Positions 1-8,157 of a stretch of 55,363 bases of DNA are shown piece after piece. How positions within the stretch are numbered: the stretch's first letter is position 1; each line of letters begins with the position of its first letter. The stretch comes from an uncultured Spirochaetaceae bacterium (lineage in GTDB: Bacteria > Spirochaetota > Spirochaetia > Sphaerochaetales > Sphaerochaetaceae). Under the pieces are notes generated by a model, which had not been told where the DNA came from, ran no database searches, and saw nothing but the letters and a program-made list of their open reading frames with translations. The position numbers and the translations under genes were made by a program. The stretch is from contig CALXLV010000005.1 in NCBI GenBank assembly GCA_944389295.1, positions 1 through 55,363 of the forward strand, written 5' to 3'.

Positions 1-65
1 TCATTTTGGACGCAGATCAGTTCCGCAACCATCTTACGGAATTGTCTTGGATACCTCTTTGGCAT
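1..65 (-). CDS. IS3-type transposase OrfA, N-terminal fragment (runs off the window)
   Basis: An ATG at 65 is preceded by AGGAGGTAAAG, a near-perfect ribosome binding site. The 21 visible codons give MPKRYPRQFRKMVAEL and a few further residues. The pattern of a short basic start, then a Tyr-x-x-x-Phe-(Arg/Lys) block and a hydrophobic helix, is typical of the HTH_Tnp_1 domain that opens IS3/IS911-type OrfA proteins. OrfA binds the element ends and, after a -1 frameshift, forms the full transposase with OrfB. Nothing can be said about the rest of the gene or whether the element is intact. Confidence 0.55.
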   Translation of the reverse strand, partial: MPKRYPRQFRKMVAELICVQN

Positions 66-126
66 CTTTACCTCCTGAAAATGTTATACCCTTGATTTTC
101 TGTGTCCACTAATTCGAGAAGGTTCA
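1..126 (-). mobile_element. End of an IS3-family-like insertion sequence (partial)
   Basis: The minus strand from 126 begins TGAACCTTCTCG, followed after a few bases by TAGTGGACAC. This layout resembles the terminal inverted repeat of IS3-group elements, which start with TGA and carry a similar subterminal GTGGACAC block. A strong ribosome binding site and a transposase-like start follow at 65, reading out of the window. The other end and any target duplication are not visible, so the family call rests on one end only. The first three bases of the element supply the stop codon of the neighbouring lipoprotein gene. Confidence 0.6.
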
Positions 127-318
127 CATTGTTCCATCGGGATTAATCTCTATGTCCTGGGGGGGGGGAGAATCCAGCGCGGCATTCGCTGCTGTTATGA
201 ATATGTTTGCCTCATTTACGGCAGCATCCTGCCTGTCTACTGCAGAATCTGTACTGCATGAGGACAGGACAATAAGAAGGGATAATATGACGCAAATGAA
301 TTTTGATATTTTCATCAT
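124..318 (-). CDS. Small lipoprotein, probably cut short by the adjacent insertion sequence
   Basis: Sixty-four residues. A Met-Met start follows AGGAG with good spacing. Residues 1-21 form a signal peptide ending in the lipobox LSSC, so the product should be an exported lipoprotein. The mature part is only about 43 residues, polar, and contains a run of three prolines encoded by a C10 tract on the coding strand. The stop codon coincides with the first bases of the insertion sequence end, so the native C-terminus is probably missing. I do not recognise a family. Loss or gain of one C in the tract would stop translation within a few codons, so the gene could be phase variable or simply decaying. 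Confidence 0.55.
   Translation of the reverse strand: MMKISKFICVILSLLIVLSSCSTDSAVDRQDAAVNEANIFITAANAALDSPPPQDIEINPDGTM
159..168. repeat. Homopolymeric G10 tract inside the lipoprotein gene
   Basis: Ten consecutive G on the plus strand (C10 on the coding strand), within codons 47-50 of the lipoprotein gene. With C10 the frame continues to the TGA at 124. With C9 it stops after about two more codons, and with C11 after about five. Tracts of this length are prone to slippage during replication, and poly-G tracts control variable genes in Treponema pallidum. Confidence 0.9.
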
Positions 319-429
319 TATCTCCTGCGGGCCGGTACCATTTTCCTTGAATTTTGCGTTTTCATCAATTATGGAAGGAGACTGGCAGAAGAAAGCCTGC
401 CGCTGTCATAACTCATGCTATCATAGGAT

Positions 430-1122
430 ATGAGCGAATACACATGCCAGAGCTGCGGACTCGGGATTGATGACGAATCGATGCTGGGGACATATCCTGA
501 CGGACGGAAGAACACAGATTACTGCATTCATTGTTTCAGGGATGGAGAGTTTGCTCATCCCGGGATAACGATGGAGGAGCAGATAGAGCTGAACCTCTCA
601 GGTGACAATCTTGAGAACTTCAACAGAAGTGAGGACACATCTTTCTCATTAGAAGGGGCGAGAAAGGTGATGAACCTCTATTTTCCATCGCTCAAAAGAT
701 GGATGCCCGTCGTTTCCAAGGCCTCATGGATTCTTGAGAGGACGGGGTATGGAGTGCTTTCCACGATAAATGAAAACGGCTTCCCTGTTCCTGCAGCTGT
801 CGACATCATAGCCGGAAAGGGAATCAGGGAACTCTGGATGACGACGTTCCGCTCATCGCACAAGGTTAGGAACATAGAGAGGAATCCCAGATGCGGTATG
901 TGCTTCGTCCATGAGGCCGACAGCATCTCGCTTGCCGGATGCGCGGAGATTATAACTGACAGCTGGCATCTCCAGCACTTCTGGAAAGACGGCTTCTCGC
1001 GTTATTTCCCATCCGGTGCCTCTGATCCTGAGTACTGCCTGATACGTTTCGCTGCAGAGAGCGCTGAACTCTGGATAGACGGAAAGAAAGAGCATCTTGA
1101 TCTTGCTGATGAGAAGTCCTGA
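430..1122 (+). CDS. Zinc-ribbon / pyridoxamine 5'-phosphate oxidase-like fusion protein
   Basis: This 230-residue protein has two parts. Residues 1-60 hold a putative zinc ribbon with paired cysteines (CQSCG near residue 6 and CIHC near residue 32), followed by the DGEFAHPGITMEEQIE block typical of the zf-ribbon_2 family. Residues 90-225 resemble the pyridoxamine 5'-phosphate oxidase/general stress protein 26 fold (GVLSTINENGFPVPAAVD, then HKVRNIERNPR), which binds FMN or a related cofactor and usually acts in redox or stress responses. The substrate is unknown. A TATCAT hexamer at 419-424 lies five bases before the ATG and no useful ribosome binding site is present, so the transcript may be leaderless. 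It stands alone, with no operon partner. Confidence 0.75.
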   Translation: MSEYTCQSCGLGIDDESMLGTYPDGRKNTDYCIHCFRDGEFAHPGITMEEQIELNLSGDNLENFNRSEDTSFSLEGARKVMNLYFPSLKRWMPVVSKASWILERTGYGVLSTINENGFPVPAAVDIIAGKGIRELWMTTFRSSHKVRNIERNPRCGMCFVHEADSISLAGCAEIITDSWHLQHFWKDGFSRYFPSGASDPEYCLIRFAAESAELWIDGKKEHLDLADEKS

Positions 1123-1168
1123 CAGGCGGGATGAGCGTGCAATACGCTCCATCAGGGCCTCTCTTTCC

Positions 1169-1197
1169 TTCAAATTGGATTTCCATTCTGCTATGAT
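1169..1197 (+). promoter_or_regulatory. Putative sigma-70 promoter of ktrB
   Basis: TTCAAA (1169-1174), a 17-base spacer, then TATGAT (1192-1197). The ktrB ATG is at 1204, six bases after the -10 hexamer, so transcription would begin at or next to the start codon. Confidence 0.55.
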
Positions 1198-1203
1198 AGC
1201 GGC

Positions 1204-2496
1204 ATGCAAAGCAGGAAAAGGATACAGCCCGGGCTGCAGCTTGCTCTTGGCTTCTTGCTGATAATAACGGCGGGAGCCGTTCTTCTCTATCTGCCGGCAT
1301 CGCATCAGGAAGGCGTCGATGTCTCATTCCTGGATGCGTTCTTCATCTCCACATCAGCCGTATGCGTTACGGGGCTTACGCCTCTTGATATCTCAAAGAC
1401 GCTCTCTGATTTCGGTACTACCGTCCTGATGCTTTTAATACAGCTCGGAGGACTCGGATATGCCGTGGTTGCTGTTTTGATAATAAGGCTGGCAAGCGGC
1501 AGAATCGATGCATCAAGCGGGAATCTTCTCCGTGATTCCCTTGGCGCAGATCATAAAGTGGGAACAAAGAAGCTCCTCACGCTCGCGCTCTCCGTCACCG
1601 GAATAATAGAGCTTATCGGGGCGCTGCTGCTTCTGATTCCATTCTCCTCTAGATATTCTCTGGGCAGGGCGGTGTATCTTTCGGTGTTCCACTCCGTCTC
1701 GGCCTTCAACAATGCGGGCTTCGATCTCTTCTCTGACAGCCTGATGAAATGGAATCAGGAGCCTGTCGTGCTTATCGTCATTGCCGCGCTCATCGCCTGC
1801 GGTGGCCTTGGCTTCATCCTCTACGGCGATCTTCTGGAACATTTCAGAAATGGAAAGAAGATAAGCGTGCATACGAAGATCGTCCTTACGACTACGCTTT
1901 TCCTTATTGCGGCAGGCACTGTGCTTTTCCGCATCATACTGCCGGACGTTGACTGGAAAAACGCTTTCTTTCAGTCTGTGACAACGAGAACCGCTGGGTA
2001 TTTCTCCTATGACCAGTCGGCGCTTCCTCCTGCGGGAATTGCCCTTACCGTGATCCTCATGTTCATCGGAGCATCGCCAGGATCGACCGGCGGAGGTGTC
2101 AAGACCACGTCTTTCTATACTGCGGTCAAGGCATCTTTCTCGCTGCTTCTGGGAAGAAATCCCGCGGCTTTCAGGAGGGAGATCAGCGGGGAGTCTGTGA
2201 TGAAGGCGTTCTTCGTGATAATAATCTCAGTGCTTCTTGTAGCGGTGGCATCGTTTCTTCTGATGGTGACTGATCCGCAGTTCGGGGCAGAGGAGATTGT
2301 TTATGAGACCGTATCCGCGTATGCCACGGTCGGACTTACGATGGGAATAACTCCCGGTGTCTCATCCGCGGGAAAGATAATATTGATCATAATGATGTAC
2401 CTCGGGCGCGTCGGCTTCATGACGATAATAACAGCGTTTGCACGCCGCCGCCTTTCAGGGGCAAGATATCTTGAGGAGAAGATCATAATAGGATAG
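1204..2496 (+). CDS. ktrB: KtrB/TrkH-type potassium uptake channel subunit
   Basis: A 430-residue polytopic membrane protein of the TrkH/KtrB superfamily, which forms the ion-conducting subunit for K+ (often Na+-coupled) uptake. The four M-P-M repeats are visible from their selectivity-filter stretches: SAVCVTGLTP near residue 50, SAFNNAGFD near 165, TTRTAGY near 260 and AYATVGLT near 372. Each retains the glycine expected in the pore loop. Length matches KtrB (about 440) rather than TrkH (about 480). The gene is followed two bases later by the regulatory subunit ktrA, so the two form a complete Ktr system. There is no ribosome binding site and the -10 hexamer is six bases from the ATG. Confidence 0.92.
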   Translation: MQSRKRIQPGLQLALGFLLIITAGAVLLYLPASHQEGVDVSFLDAFFISTSAVCVTGLTPLDISKTLSDFGTTVLMLLIQLGGLGYAVVAVLIIRLASGRIDASSGNLLRDSLGADHKVGTKKLLTLALSVTGIIELIGALLLLIPFSSRYSLGRAVYLSVFHSVSAFNNAGFDLFSDSLMKWNQEPVVLIVIAALIACGGLGFILYGDLLEHFRNGKKISVHTKIVLTTTLFLIAAGTVLFRIILPDVDWKNAFFQSVTTRTAGYFSYDQSALPPAGIALTVILMFIGASPGSTGGGVKTTSFYTAVKASFSLLLGRNPAAFRREISGESVMKAFFVIIISVLLVAVASFLLMVTDPQFGAEEIVYETVSAYATVGLTMGITPGVSSAGKIILIIMMYLGRVGFMTIITAFARRRLSGARYLEEKIIIG

Positions 2497-2498
2497 GT

Positions 2499-3167
2499 AT
2501 GAAAAAGAAGGAAGGAAATCAGGTTTTCGGCGTTATAGGCACAGGCCGCTTCGGACTTTCCGTGGCGCAGGAGCTTCTGGCGAGAGGCAAGTACGTCATC
2601 GCGATAGATCAGGACCAGCAGAGGCTCAAGCCTCTGTACGAGACGGATGCGGAGGTTTTCGTCATAAGCGACATCTCAAGGGAATCGCTGATGGAGACAG
2701 GCATACAGGAGGCCGATACCGTGATAGTCGGCATCGGCAAGGATGTGGAGAGCTCAATCCTCGCGGCGCTTAACGCCATCGAGCTCGGCGTGAAGCACGT
2801 CATCTGCAAGGTAATAAGCGACGATCATGCCAAAATACTGAAAAAACTCGGCGCTGAAGTCGTCTTTCCGGAGATCGAGATAGGTAGGCGTACGGCCATA
2901 AGGCTCTGCGAGAAACTTGCCGAGGACATACTTCCTCTTTCCGAGGAGTTCTCGATCATACAGATAAGAACTCCTCAGGATCTTGACGGCAAGACTGTGA
3001 AGGACGAGAGGATAAGGGAACGCTACGGCATCACCCTGATAGCCGTTGTCAAGGACGGAAGGGCAAACGGAAGCATCGGCCCTGACACCGTGCTGCACGC
3101 CGATGAGATAATGGTTCTCTCCGGCTCAAACAAGTCGCTGGACAAATTCCAGAATTCCATAGCCTGA
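2499..3167 (+). CDS. ktrA: KtrA/TrkA-type cytoplasmic regulator of potassium uptake
   Basis: A 222-residue RCK protein. The N-terminal Rossmann domain carries the nucleotide-binding motif VIGTGRFG near residues 12-19 and an acidic residue at the end of the second strand (AIDQD). The C-terminal RCK_C domain begins near residue 145. Such proteins form octameric rings under the membrane subunit and gate it in response to ATP/ADP or NAD(H) and, through RCK_C, c-di-AMP in some bacteria. It begins two bases after the ktrB stop, with a start region translated from within the same mRNA, so the pair is certainly co-transcribed. A single RCK unit, as here, is typical of KtrA rather than the duplicated TrkA. 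Confidence 0.92.
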   Translation: MKKKEGNQVFGVIGTGRFGLSVAQELLARGKYVIAIDQDQQRLKPLYETDAEVFVISDISRESLMETGIQEADTVIVGIGKDVESSILAALNAIELGVKHVICKVISDDHAKILKKLGAEVVFPEIEIGRRTAIRLCEKLAEDILPLSEEFSIIQIRTPQDLDGKTVKDERIRERYGITLIAVVKDGRANGSIGPDTVLHADEIMVLSGSNKSLDKFQNSIA

Positions 3168-3190
3168 TACGGAAATGCGGCCGGGTTCTG

Positions 3191-3220
3191 TTGTTCCCTG
3201 CCCTTTTCGTAGTGTATAAT
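3191..3220 (+). promoter_or_regulatory. Putative promoter of the MATE gene at 3234
   Basis: TTGTTC (3191-3196), an 18-base spacer and a perfect TATAAT (3215-3220). Only 13 bases separate the -10 from the presumed TTG start, giving a leader of about seven bases. Confidence 0.5.
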
Positions 3221-3233
3221 CAGACAAAGGACG

Positions 3234-4610
3234 TTGGAATTGAAGATTCATCAGGCAGACTTCTCCAAGGGGAAGGTGTCGGCTCTTATACTCAGGGTAT
3301 CGTTTCCGCTGATTGTCGCAGAGTTCGTCAACCTTCTCTACAACATGGTTGACAGAATATATATCGGACATCTCGCCGAGAACGGCTCCGTCGCGCTGAC
3401 GGGACTCGGCTTATGTTTCCCGATAATCTCTCTGATAAGCGCTTTCGCGAAGCTCTTCGGTTCCAACGGCGGAGCGCCCTTATGCGCGATGGAGAGAGGA
3501 AGGGGGGACGCGAAAGAGGCATCCCGCGTTATGGGCAACTCGTTCACGCTCTCGGTTGTCACGGGCTTTATCCTGATGATGATTGTCCTTATCTTCCACA
3601 AGCCGATACTCTATGCGTTCGGCGCGAGCGATTCCACATATCCCTATGCCAGAGACTATATGCTGATCTATTCTGTCGGCACGATTCCTGTGCTTGTCAC
3701 GCTGAGCATGAACGCCTTCATAAACAGCCAGGGATTCGCCACCATCGGAATGGTCACCGTGATAATAGGCGCGGTTCTCAACATCATCCTCGATCCCATA
3801 CTGATATTCGTATTCGGGCTCGGCGTAAAGGGAGCTGCGATCGCAACGGTGTTCAGCCAGACAGTATCATGCATATTCGCAGTCGGATTCCTGCGCGGAA
3901 AGAGCGTTGAGATAAAGCTCGTGATAAGCGACATGAAGCCTGAACTGGGAAGATGCCTCAAGATAATGGGACTCGGAACGAGTGGCTTCACCATGGGGGC
4001 GACAAACTCCGTTGTCCAGCTTGTATGCAACAAGTGCGCATTCCTCTGGGGCGGCGACATCTATGTCGGCGTAATGACGATACTCAACTCTGTGCGCGAA
4101 ATCTACAACACGTTCATAAACGGCATCGGAGGCGGTGCAAGCCCTGTCATGAGCTTCAACTACGGGGCGAAAGACGGAACGAGAACGAGGAAGGCAAGCA
4201 ACTTCACTCTCTTCTGCGTTCTCGTCTACACGACCGCGGCATGGCTTCTGATCATAATATTCCCAAAGACGATGGTAATGTTCTTCACGCAGGATGCCGC
4301 GATGATAGAGGCAGCTGTTCCCGCGCTGAGGATATATTTCTTCGGATTCGTTTTCATGGCTTTCCAGACGTCCGGGCAGCAGACTTTTGTAGCTCTCGGC
4401 AAGGCTAAGCAGGCTGTATTCTTCTCCCTGTTCAGGAAAGTCATAATAGTCGTGCCGCTGACGATCATTCTTCCGTATTTTTTCGGAGTGTACGGCGTCG
4501 TGCTCGCCGAGCCTATAAGCAACGTCATCGGCGGCCTTGTCGCATACTGTTCGATGCGCCATATGGTCATGCCCGAGCTCCGCGCGATGGAGGCGGAGAA
4601 AGCATCCTGA
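3234..4610 (+). CDS. MATE-family efflux transporter (first of four)
   Basis: A 458-residue protein with about twelve membrane segments and the internal two-fold repeat of MATE exporters, which expel cationic drugs and metabolites using H+ or Na+ gradients. Typical marks are PLIVAEFVNLLYNMVDRIYIGH near residue 25 and the LDPILIFVFGLGVKGAAIAT loop near residue 185. The start is uncertain: TTG at 3234 has AAAGG three bases upstream, and a second TTG follows two codons later. The sequence is close in organisation to the pumps at 6113 and 9853, suggesting old duplications. The substrate cannot be inferred. Stand-alone gene, convergent with pyk. Confidence 0.88.
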   Translation: MELKIHQADFSKGKVSALILRVSFPLIVAEFVNLLYNMVDRIYIGHLAENGSVALTGLGLCFPIISLISAFAKLFGSNGGAPLCAMERGRGDAKEASRVMGNSFTLSVVTGFILMMIVLIFHKPILYAFGASDSTYPYARDYMLIYSVGTIPVLVTLSMNAFINSQGFATIGMVTVIIGAVLNIILDPILIFVFGLGVKGAAIATVFSQTVSCIFAVGFLRGKSVEIKLVISDMKPELGRCLKIMGLGTSGFTMGATNSVVQLVCNKCAFLWGGDIYVGVMTILNSVREIYNTFINGIGGGASPVMSFNYGAKDGTRTRKASNFTLFCVLVYTTAAWLLIIIFPKTMVMFFTQDAAMIEAAVPALRIYFFGFVFMAFQTSGQQTFVALGKAKQAVFFSLFRKVIIVVPLTIILPYFFGVYGVVLAEPISNVIGGLVAYCSMRHMVMPELRAMEAEKAS

Positions 4611-4618
4611 ACAGAATA

Positions 4619-4637
4619 CCGCCGGGGATGCCGGCGG
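4619..4637. terminator. GC-rich hairpin between convergent MATE and pyk genes
   Basis: CCGCCGG (4619-4625), a five-base loop, and CCGGCGG (4631-4637) form a perfect seven-pair stem between two convergent stop codons. There is no T-run on either side, so it is only a possible bidirectional terminator. Confidence 0.4.
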
Positions 4638-4644
4638 CATTATC

Positions 4645-6060
4645 TCACAGCTTCGATATCTGCATTGAGTCCGCGTGCTGATAGCCCGGAAGAGAGCCCG
4701 TAATGATTATCGCGAGTTCTCCTTCCTTTACTATGCCTGATGCGAGGGCGAGGGATATCGACTGCGATCTCATCTGATCCTTGTCCTCGGTGAAATCGGC
4801 GAGAATCGGGGTGACGCCGTATGCCAGCCTCAGCTGTCTCGTGGCTTTGGGATCGGTCACGCACGCTATAACGGGACACTCCGGGCGGTGGCAGGAAGTC
4901 AGCCATGCAGTGCGCCCTGTAGCGGTCATGCATATGATGGCTTTCGCTCCCAGCGCGAAGGAGGCGTCGACCGCGGCGATTGAGATTGTCTCGGGAATGT
5001 CTGCGACAGTATCGCGCTGGCTCTTGAAGAAGCTCTTCCTGTAGTCTATCTGCTTCTCTGTGAACTCGGCGATCTCAGCCATTGTCCTTACCGCCTCGAT
5101 CGGATACTTGCCTGCGGCTGTCTCGCCGCTGAGCATCGTGCATGTCGTGCCGTCGTAGATCGCGTTCGCAACGTCAGAGACCTCCGCTCGGGTCGGGCGG
5201 GAGTGCTCTGTCATCGATTCAAGCATCTGTGTCGCTGTGACGACGATCTTCCCCTTGAGATAGCACTTGTGAATCATCATCTTCTGGATGGCAGGAAGCT
5301 CCTTGAAAGGAATCTCGACGCCCATGTCCCCGCGGGCGACCATGATTCCGTCTGCCTCCTCGATGATCTCGTCTAGGTTCTCTATTCCGCTCCTGCATTC
5401 GATCTTAGCGATTATCCTGATCTTCTCCCCACCGTTCACATTCAGCAGTTTTCTCATCTTGCGGACATCGTCAGCGCTCCTCACAAATGATGCGGAGATG
5501 TAGTCGACATCCTCCGAAATACCGAAGAGAAGGTCTGATCTGTCAGATTCAGAGATGAACGGCTGGTCGATATCGACACCGGGGATGTTTATTGACTTGT
5601 GGTTCGAGATGCGCGCCGTGTTGTTGACGCGGCAGATGACGCTGCGTCCGCTGAGAGCCTTCACCGTCAGTGAGCATAAGCCGTCATCTATCAGTATGGA
5701 TGTGCCGGGCTCCACTTCCTCGGCAAGATACGGATATGTTATTGCAACGCCGTGCTCGTCGCCTTCCTTCTCCCTGTCTGGATAGAGCGTGAACTCGCTT
5801 CCTTCCTGCAGTACTGCCGATCCGCCGCTGAACTCAACCGTGCGTATCTCCGGTCCCTTCGTGTCCAGAATGATCGGGATATTGGCTCCGAGTGCCGCGG
5901 AGACTCTCCTTACTCTCTCTATGCGTCCCCTGTGCTCGTCGTATGAGCCGTGGGAGAAATTGAGTCTTGCGGCATCCATTCCGTTCCTTATAAGAGCCTC
6001 TACCATCTCGTCAGAATCGACGGACGGCCCAAGTGTGCAGATGATTCTTGTCTTTCGCAT
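4645..6060 (-). CDS. pyk: Pyruvate kinase
   Basis: A 471-residue cytoplasmic enzyme converting phosphoenolpyruvate and ADP to pyruvate and ATP in the last step of glycolysis. It opens with RKTRIICTLGPS, has the substrate-site block NFSHGSYDEH near 35, DTKGPEIRT near 66 and the active-site stretch with MVARGDMGVEIP near 240. The 270-305 region (TATQMLESM, then PTRAEVSDVANAIYDG) is diagnostic. The length and the C-terminal domain up to about residue 470 match the usual bacterial form with no extra PEP-utiliser domain. AAGAAGG precedes the ATG and a TATAAT lies about 20 bases upstream of it (6082-6087). With pgi and phosphofructokinase elsewhere in the window it belongs to a standard glycolysis. 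Confidence 0.96.
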   Translation of the reverse strand: MRKTRIICTLGPSVDSDEMVEALIRNGMDAARLNFSHGSYDEHRGRIERVRRVSAALGANIPIILDTKGPEIRTVEFSGGSAVLQEGSEFTLYPDREKEGDEHGVAITYPYLAEEVEPGTSILIDDGLCSLTVKALSGRSVICRVNNTARISNHKSINIPGVDIDQPFISESDRSDLLFGISEDVDYISASFVRSADDVRKMRKLLNVNGGEKIRIIAKIECRSGIENLDEIIEEADGIMVARGDMGVEIPFKELPAIQKMMIHKCYLKGKIVVTATQMLESMTEHSRPTRAEVSDVANAIYDGTTCTMLSGETAAGKYPIEAVRTMAEIAEFTEKQIDYRKSFFKSQRDTVADIPETISIAAVDASFALGAKAIICMTATGRTAWLTSCHRPECPVIACVTDPKATRQLRLAYGVTPILADFTEDKDQMRSQSISLALASGIVKEGELAIIITGSLPGYQHADSMQISKL

Positions 6061-6112
6061 ATAATCCTTCTTTCCCCGCAGATTATAGACGAATGAACGC
6101 TTCTCTGACTAT

Positions 6113-7489
6113 CTATATACGGAATCCTTCCTTTTCTCTTCTTCTGAGTATCGGGCCGAGCTGCGTTCTCACGATGATGGTTCCGACAAGTGCGGATAGA
6201 AGGTCAGAGATTCCTTCAGAGAAGAAAGCCGCCTCCGCTCCGAAGAGCGCCGGGAGAATAAGCGAGGCAATAAGGAAGGACACCTTCCTTGTTAGAGAGA
6301 GCGGCAGCGATATCCTTATCTGTCCGAGCGCAGTCATCATGTCCACATTGACGTACTGGAATGAGAGCGGGATTATCATGCACTCATAGATGAGCATGTA
6401 GCGGGCGGAACGCAGGAGTATATCACTGTCTGTGGTGAAGAGCCCGGCGAAGATGTGCGAGCAGAATACCGTCGCAAGGAGCATAACTACCGTGTATCCG
6501 CTTATAAGAATCTGCAGACTGTTTATGCTCTTTCTGACTCTCTCCGTCAGTCCTGCTCCGTAGTTGTAGCTGACAAGTCCCTGGCATCCCGCTGTCATTC
6601 CTCCCATAGGATATGTGACGAGTATGTGGTAGCTCTGCACTATCGTCGCGCATGAAATGAGTATATCTCCCATCTCGGGCCCGCCGTACTTCTGCAGCAT
6701 TGCGTTGAGGATGATCAGGAGGATGCTGTCCGTAGAGATGATGATGAATGACGAGAGCCCGAATTTGATTATCCGGGTTATCTGCCTCGGCAGGAAGCCT
6801 CTGAACCTCAGCTTTATGGCGATGCTCTCAGCTCTGAGGGCGAGTATGCAGACGAGTGCCGATCCTATCTGTGATATGACTGTCGCGATCGCAGCGCCCT
6901 TGACCCCCATCCCCAGAAGGAAGATGAATACAGGGTCGAGAATTATGTTCATAACGGCTCCGATCAGAACCGCGGCCATGGCTTTCCCGGACTGTCCCTG
7001 ATTTATGATGAAGCTGTTGAGACCTCCTGCCAGGAGCGCAAAGGGCGTTCCTGCTACATACCACCCTAAATACTCAGAAGCATATGGAAGCGTAGCCGAC
7101 GATGCGCCGAAAGCGAGAAGCAGAGGATTGCGGAGAATGAAGAACAGCGGGGTAAGAACCGCCGATGAGATGAGAAGGAGATAGAACCCTGTGGTGAGTA
7201 TTCCCTCCGCCACATCATGATCCCCATGGCCCTCGTGCATGGCCATTATCGGAGCGCCTCCCATTCCTATGAGCGTGGCGAATGATGAGAGAAATGTGGC
7301 TATAGGGGCCGCAACTCCGACTCCAGCAAGAGCTATGTCCCCGTATCCGGCGATGTGCCCTATGAACATCCTGTCCACAATGGCGTAGAGAACGTTTACA
7401 GCCTGCGCCAGCGCAGTCGGTACGGCAAGGCTCAGCACCAGGGGCCAGATGCCATCTTTTCCAAGATCATGATTCCTCTTACGTTTCAT
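6113..7489 (-). CDS. MATE-family efflux transporter (second of four)
   Basis: 458 residues, about twelve membrane segments, with the family hallmarks VLYAIVDRMFIGHIAGYGDIAL compressed near residues 35-55 and NIILDPVFIFLLGMGVKGAAIAT near 185. It resembles the pumps at 3234 and 9853 more than the one at 23535 in its N-terminal half. A TAATAT hexamer at 7503-7508 lies 13 bases before the ATG and no purine-rich ribosome binding site is present. The gene is divergent from the Nudix gene at 7555, and the two promoters must share about 65 bases. The transported compound is unknown; multidrug and nucleotide-type substrates are all possible in this family. Confidence 0.88.
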   Translation of the reverse strand: MKRKRNHDLGKDGIWPLVLSLAVPTALAQAVNVLYAIVDRMFIGHIAGYGDIALAGVGVAAPIATFLSSFATLIGMGGAPIMAMHEGHGDHDVAEGILTTGFYLLLISSAVLTPLFFILRNPLLLAFGASSATLPYASEYLGWYVAGTPFALLAGGLNSFIINQGQSGKAMAAVLIGAVMNIILDPVFIFLLGMGVKGAAIATVISQIGSALVCILALRAESIAIKLRFRGFLPRQITRIIKFGLSSFIIISTDSILLIILNAMLQKYGGPEMGDILISCATIVQSYHILVTYPMGGMTAGCQGLVSYNYGAGLTERVRKSINSLQILISGYTVVMLLATVFCSHIFAGLFTTDSDILLRSARYMLIYECMIIPLSFQYVNVDMMTALGQIRISLPLSLTRKVSFLIASLILPALFGAEAAFFSEGISDLLSALVGTIIVRTQLGPILRRREKEGFRI

Positions 7490-7554
7490 ATCCGAGGAGA
7501 GTATATTACCGGATGCAGCTTTGTTCCATCGCTCTAAACTGATAATCTTCCTGT

Positions 7555-7953
7555 ATGAGAGAGGTAAGAGTCAGCGCGGCGGTCATACACAGGGACGGAA
7601 GAATATTCGCTACGAAGCGCGGATACGGAGAGTGGAAGGGGTTTTGGGAATTTCCCGGAGGAAAGCGTGAGGAAGGAGAAAGCGGAGAGGAGGCTCTCAG
7701 AAGGGAGATAAGGGAGGAGCTTGGTGCTGAGATAGAGGCGGAGAGCCTCCTCTGCACAGTCAGGTACCAGTATCCCTCGTTCCTTCTTGTCATGGACTGC
7801 TACGTTTCCCGCGTTGTATCCGGAGAACTCACTCTTACCGAGCACGAGGAGTGCCGCTGGCTCCCGCCCGGAGAACTCGATTCCGTCGAGTGGCTGCCTG
7901 CGGACCTTATTGCGGTCGATGAGCTCAGAAAGAATCCATCCGTTTTTCAGTAA
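7555..7953 (+). CDS. Nudix hydrolase of the MutT/NudG type
   Basis: A 132-residue cytosolic protein with a complete Nudix box at residues 36-58: Gly36, Glu42, Arg50-Glu51, Glu54-Glu55 and Gly57 all in place. The WEFPGGK motif before the box and the overall length are those of MutT-like pyrophosphohydrolases that remove 8-oxo-dGTP or 5-methyl-CTP from the nucleotide pool. NudG-type CTP pyrophosphohydrolase is an alternative. The ATG has no ribosome binding site; a GATAAT at 7541-7546 ends eight bases before it, consistent with a leaderless mRNA. It is divergent from a MATE pump and has no operon partner. Confidence 0.88.
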   Translation: MREVRVSAAVIHRDGRIFATKRGYGEWKGFWEFPGGKREEGESGEEALRREIREELGAEIEAESLLCTVRYQYPSFLLVMDCYVSRVVSGELTLTEHEECRWLPPGELDSVEWLPADLIAVDELRKNPSVFQ

Positions 7954-8034
7954 TTCCTGTTCTGAGGATTGAAGCTCAGCCCGATGAGAGTATTCTGCCT
8001 GAATGTGCATATAGGATGATTTTCAGTGTTTTCA

Positions 8035-8081
8035 CAATATAATATGGATAATTACAATCCATAATTGGATGTATTATATTG
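8035..8081. repeat. AT-rich inverted repeat with nested half-sites
   Basis: CAATATAATA (8035-8044) and TATTATATTG (8072-8081) are perfect inverted copies separated by 27 bases. Inside them ATGGAT (8044-8049) and ATCCAT (8057-8062) form a second dyad, and a further GGAT follows at 8067-8070. A TATAAT is embedded in the left arm (8038-8043). It could be an operator or a cruciform upstream of the broken lipoprotein gene; there is no T-run to make it a good terminator. Confidence 0.55.
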
Positions 8082-8157
8082 ATCCATTGAAGCAAATACA
8101 TTTTCTGCAAGCTGAGCGTGAAACAGATGAGAACCAATACTGCAGGCAGGAGGAATT

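Noticed and set aside
3867..4640. 257-codon open frame antisense to the first MATE gene
   Set aside because: Composition is rich in His, Arg and Glu with no domain, as expected from an antisense shadow.
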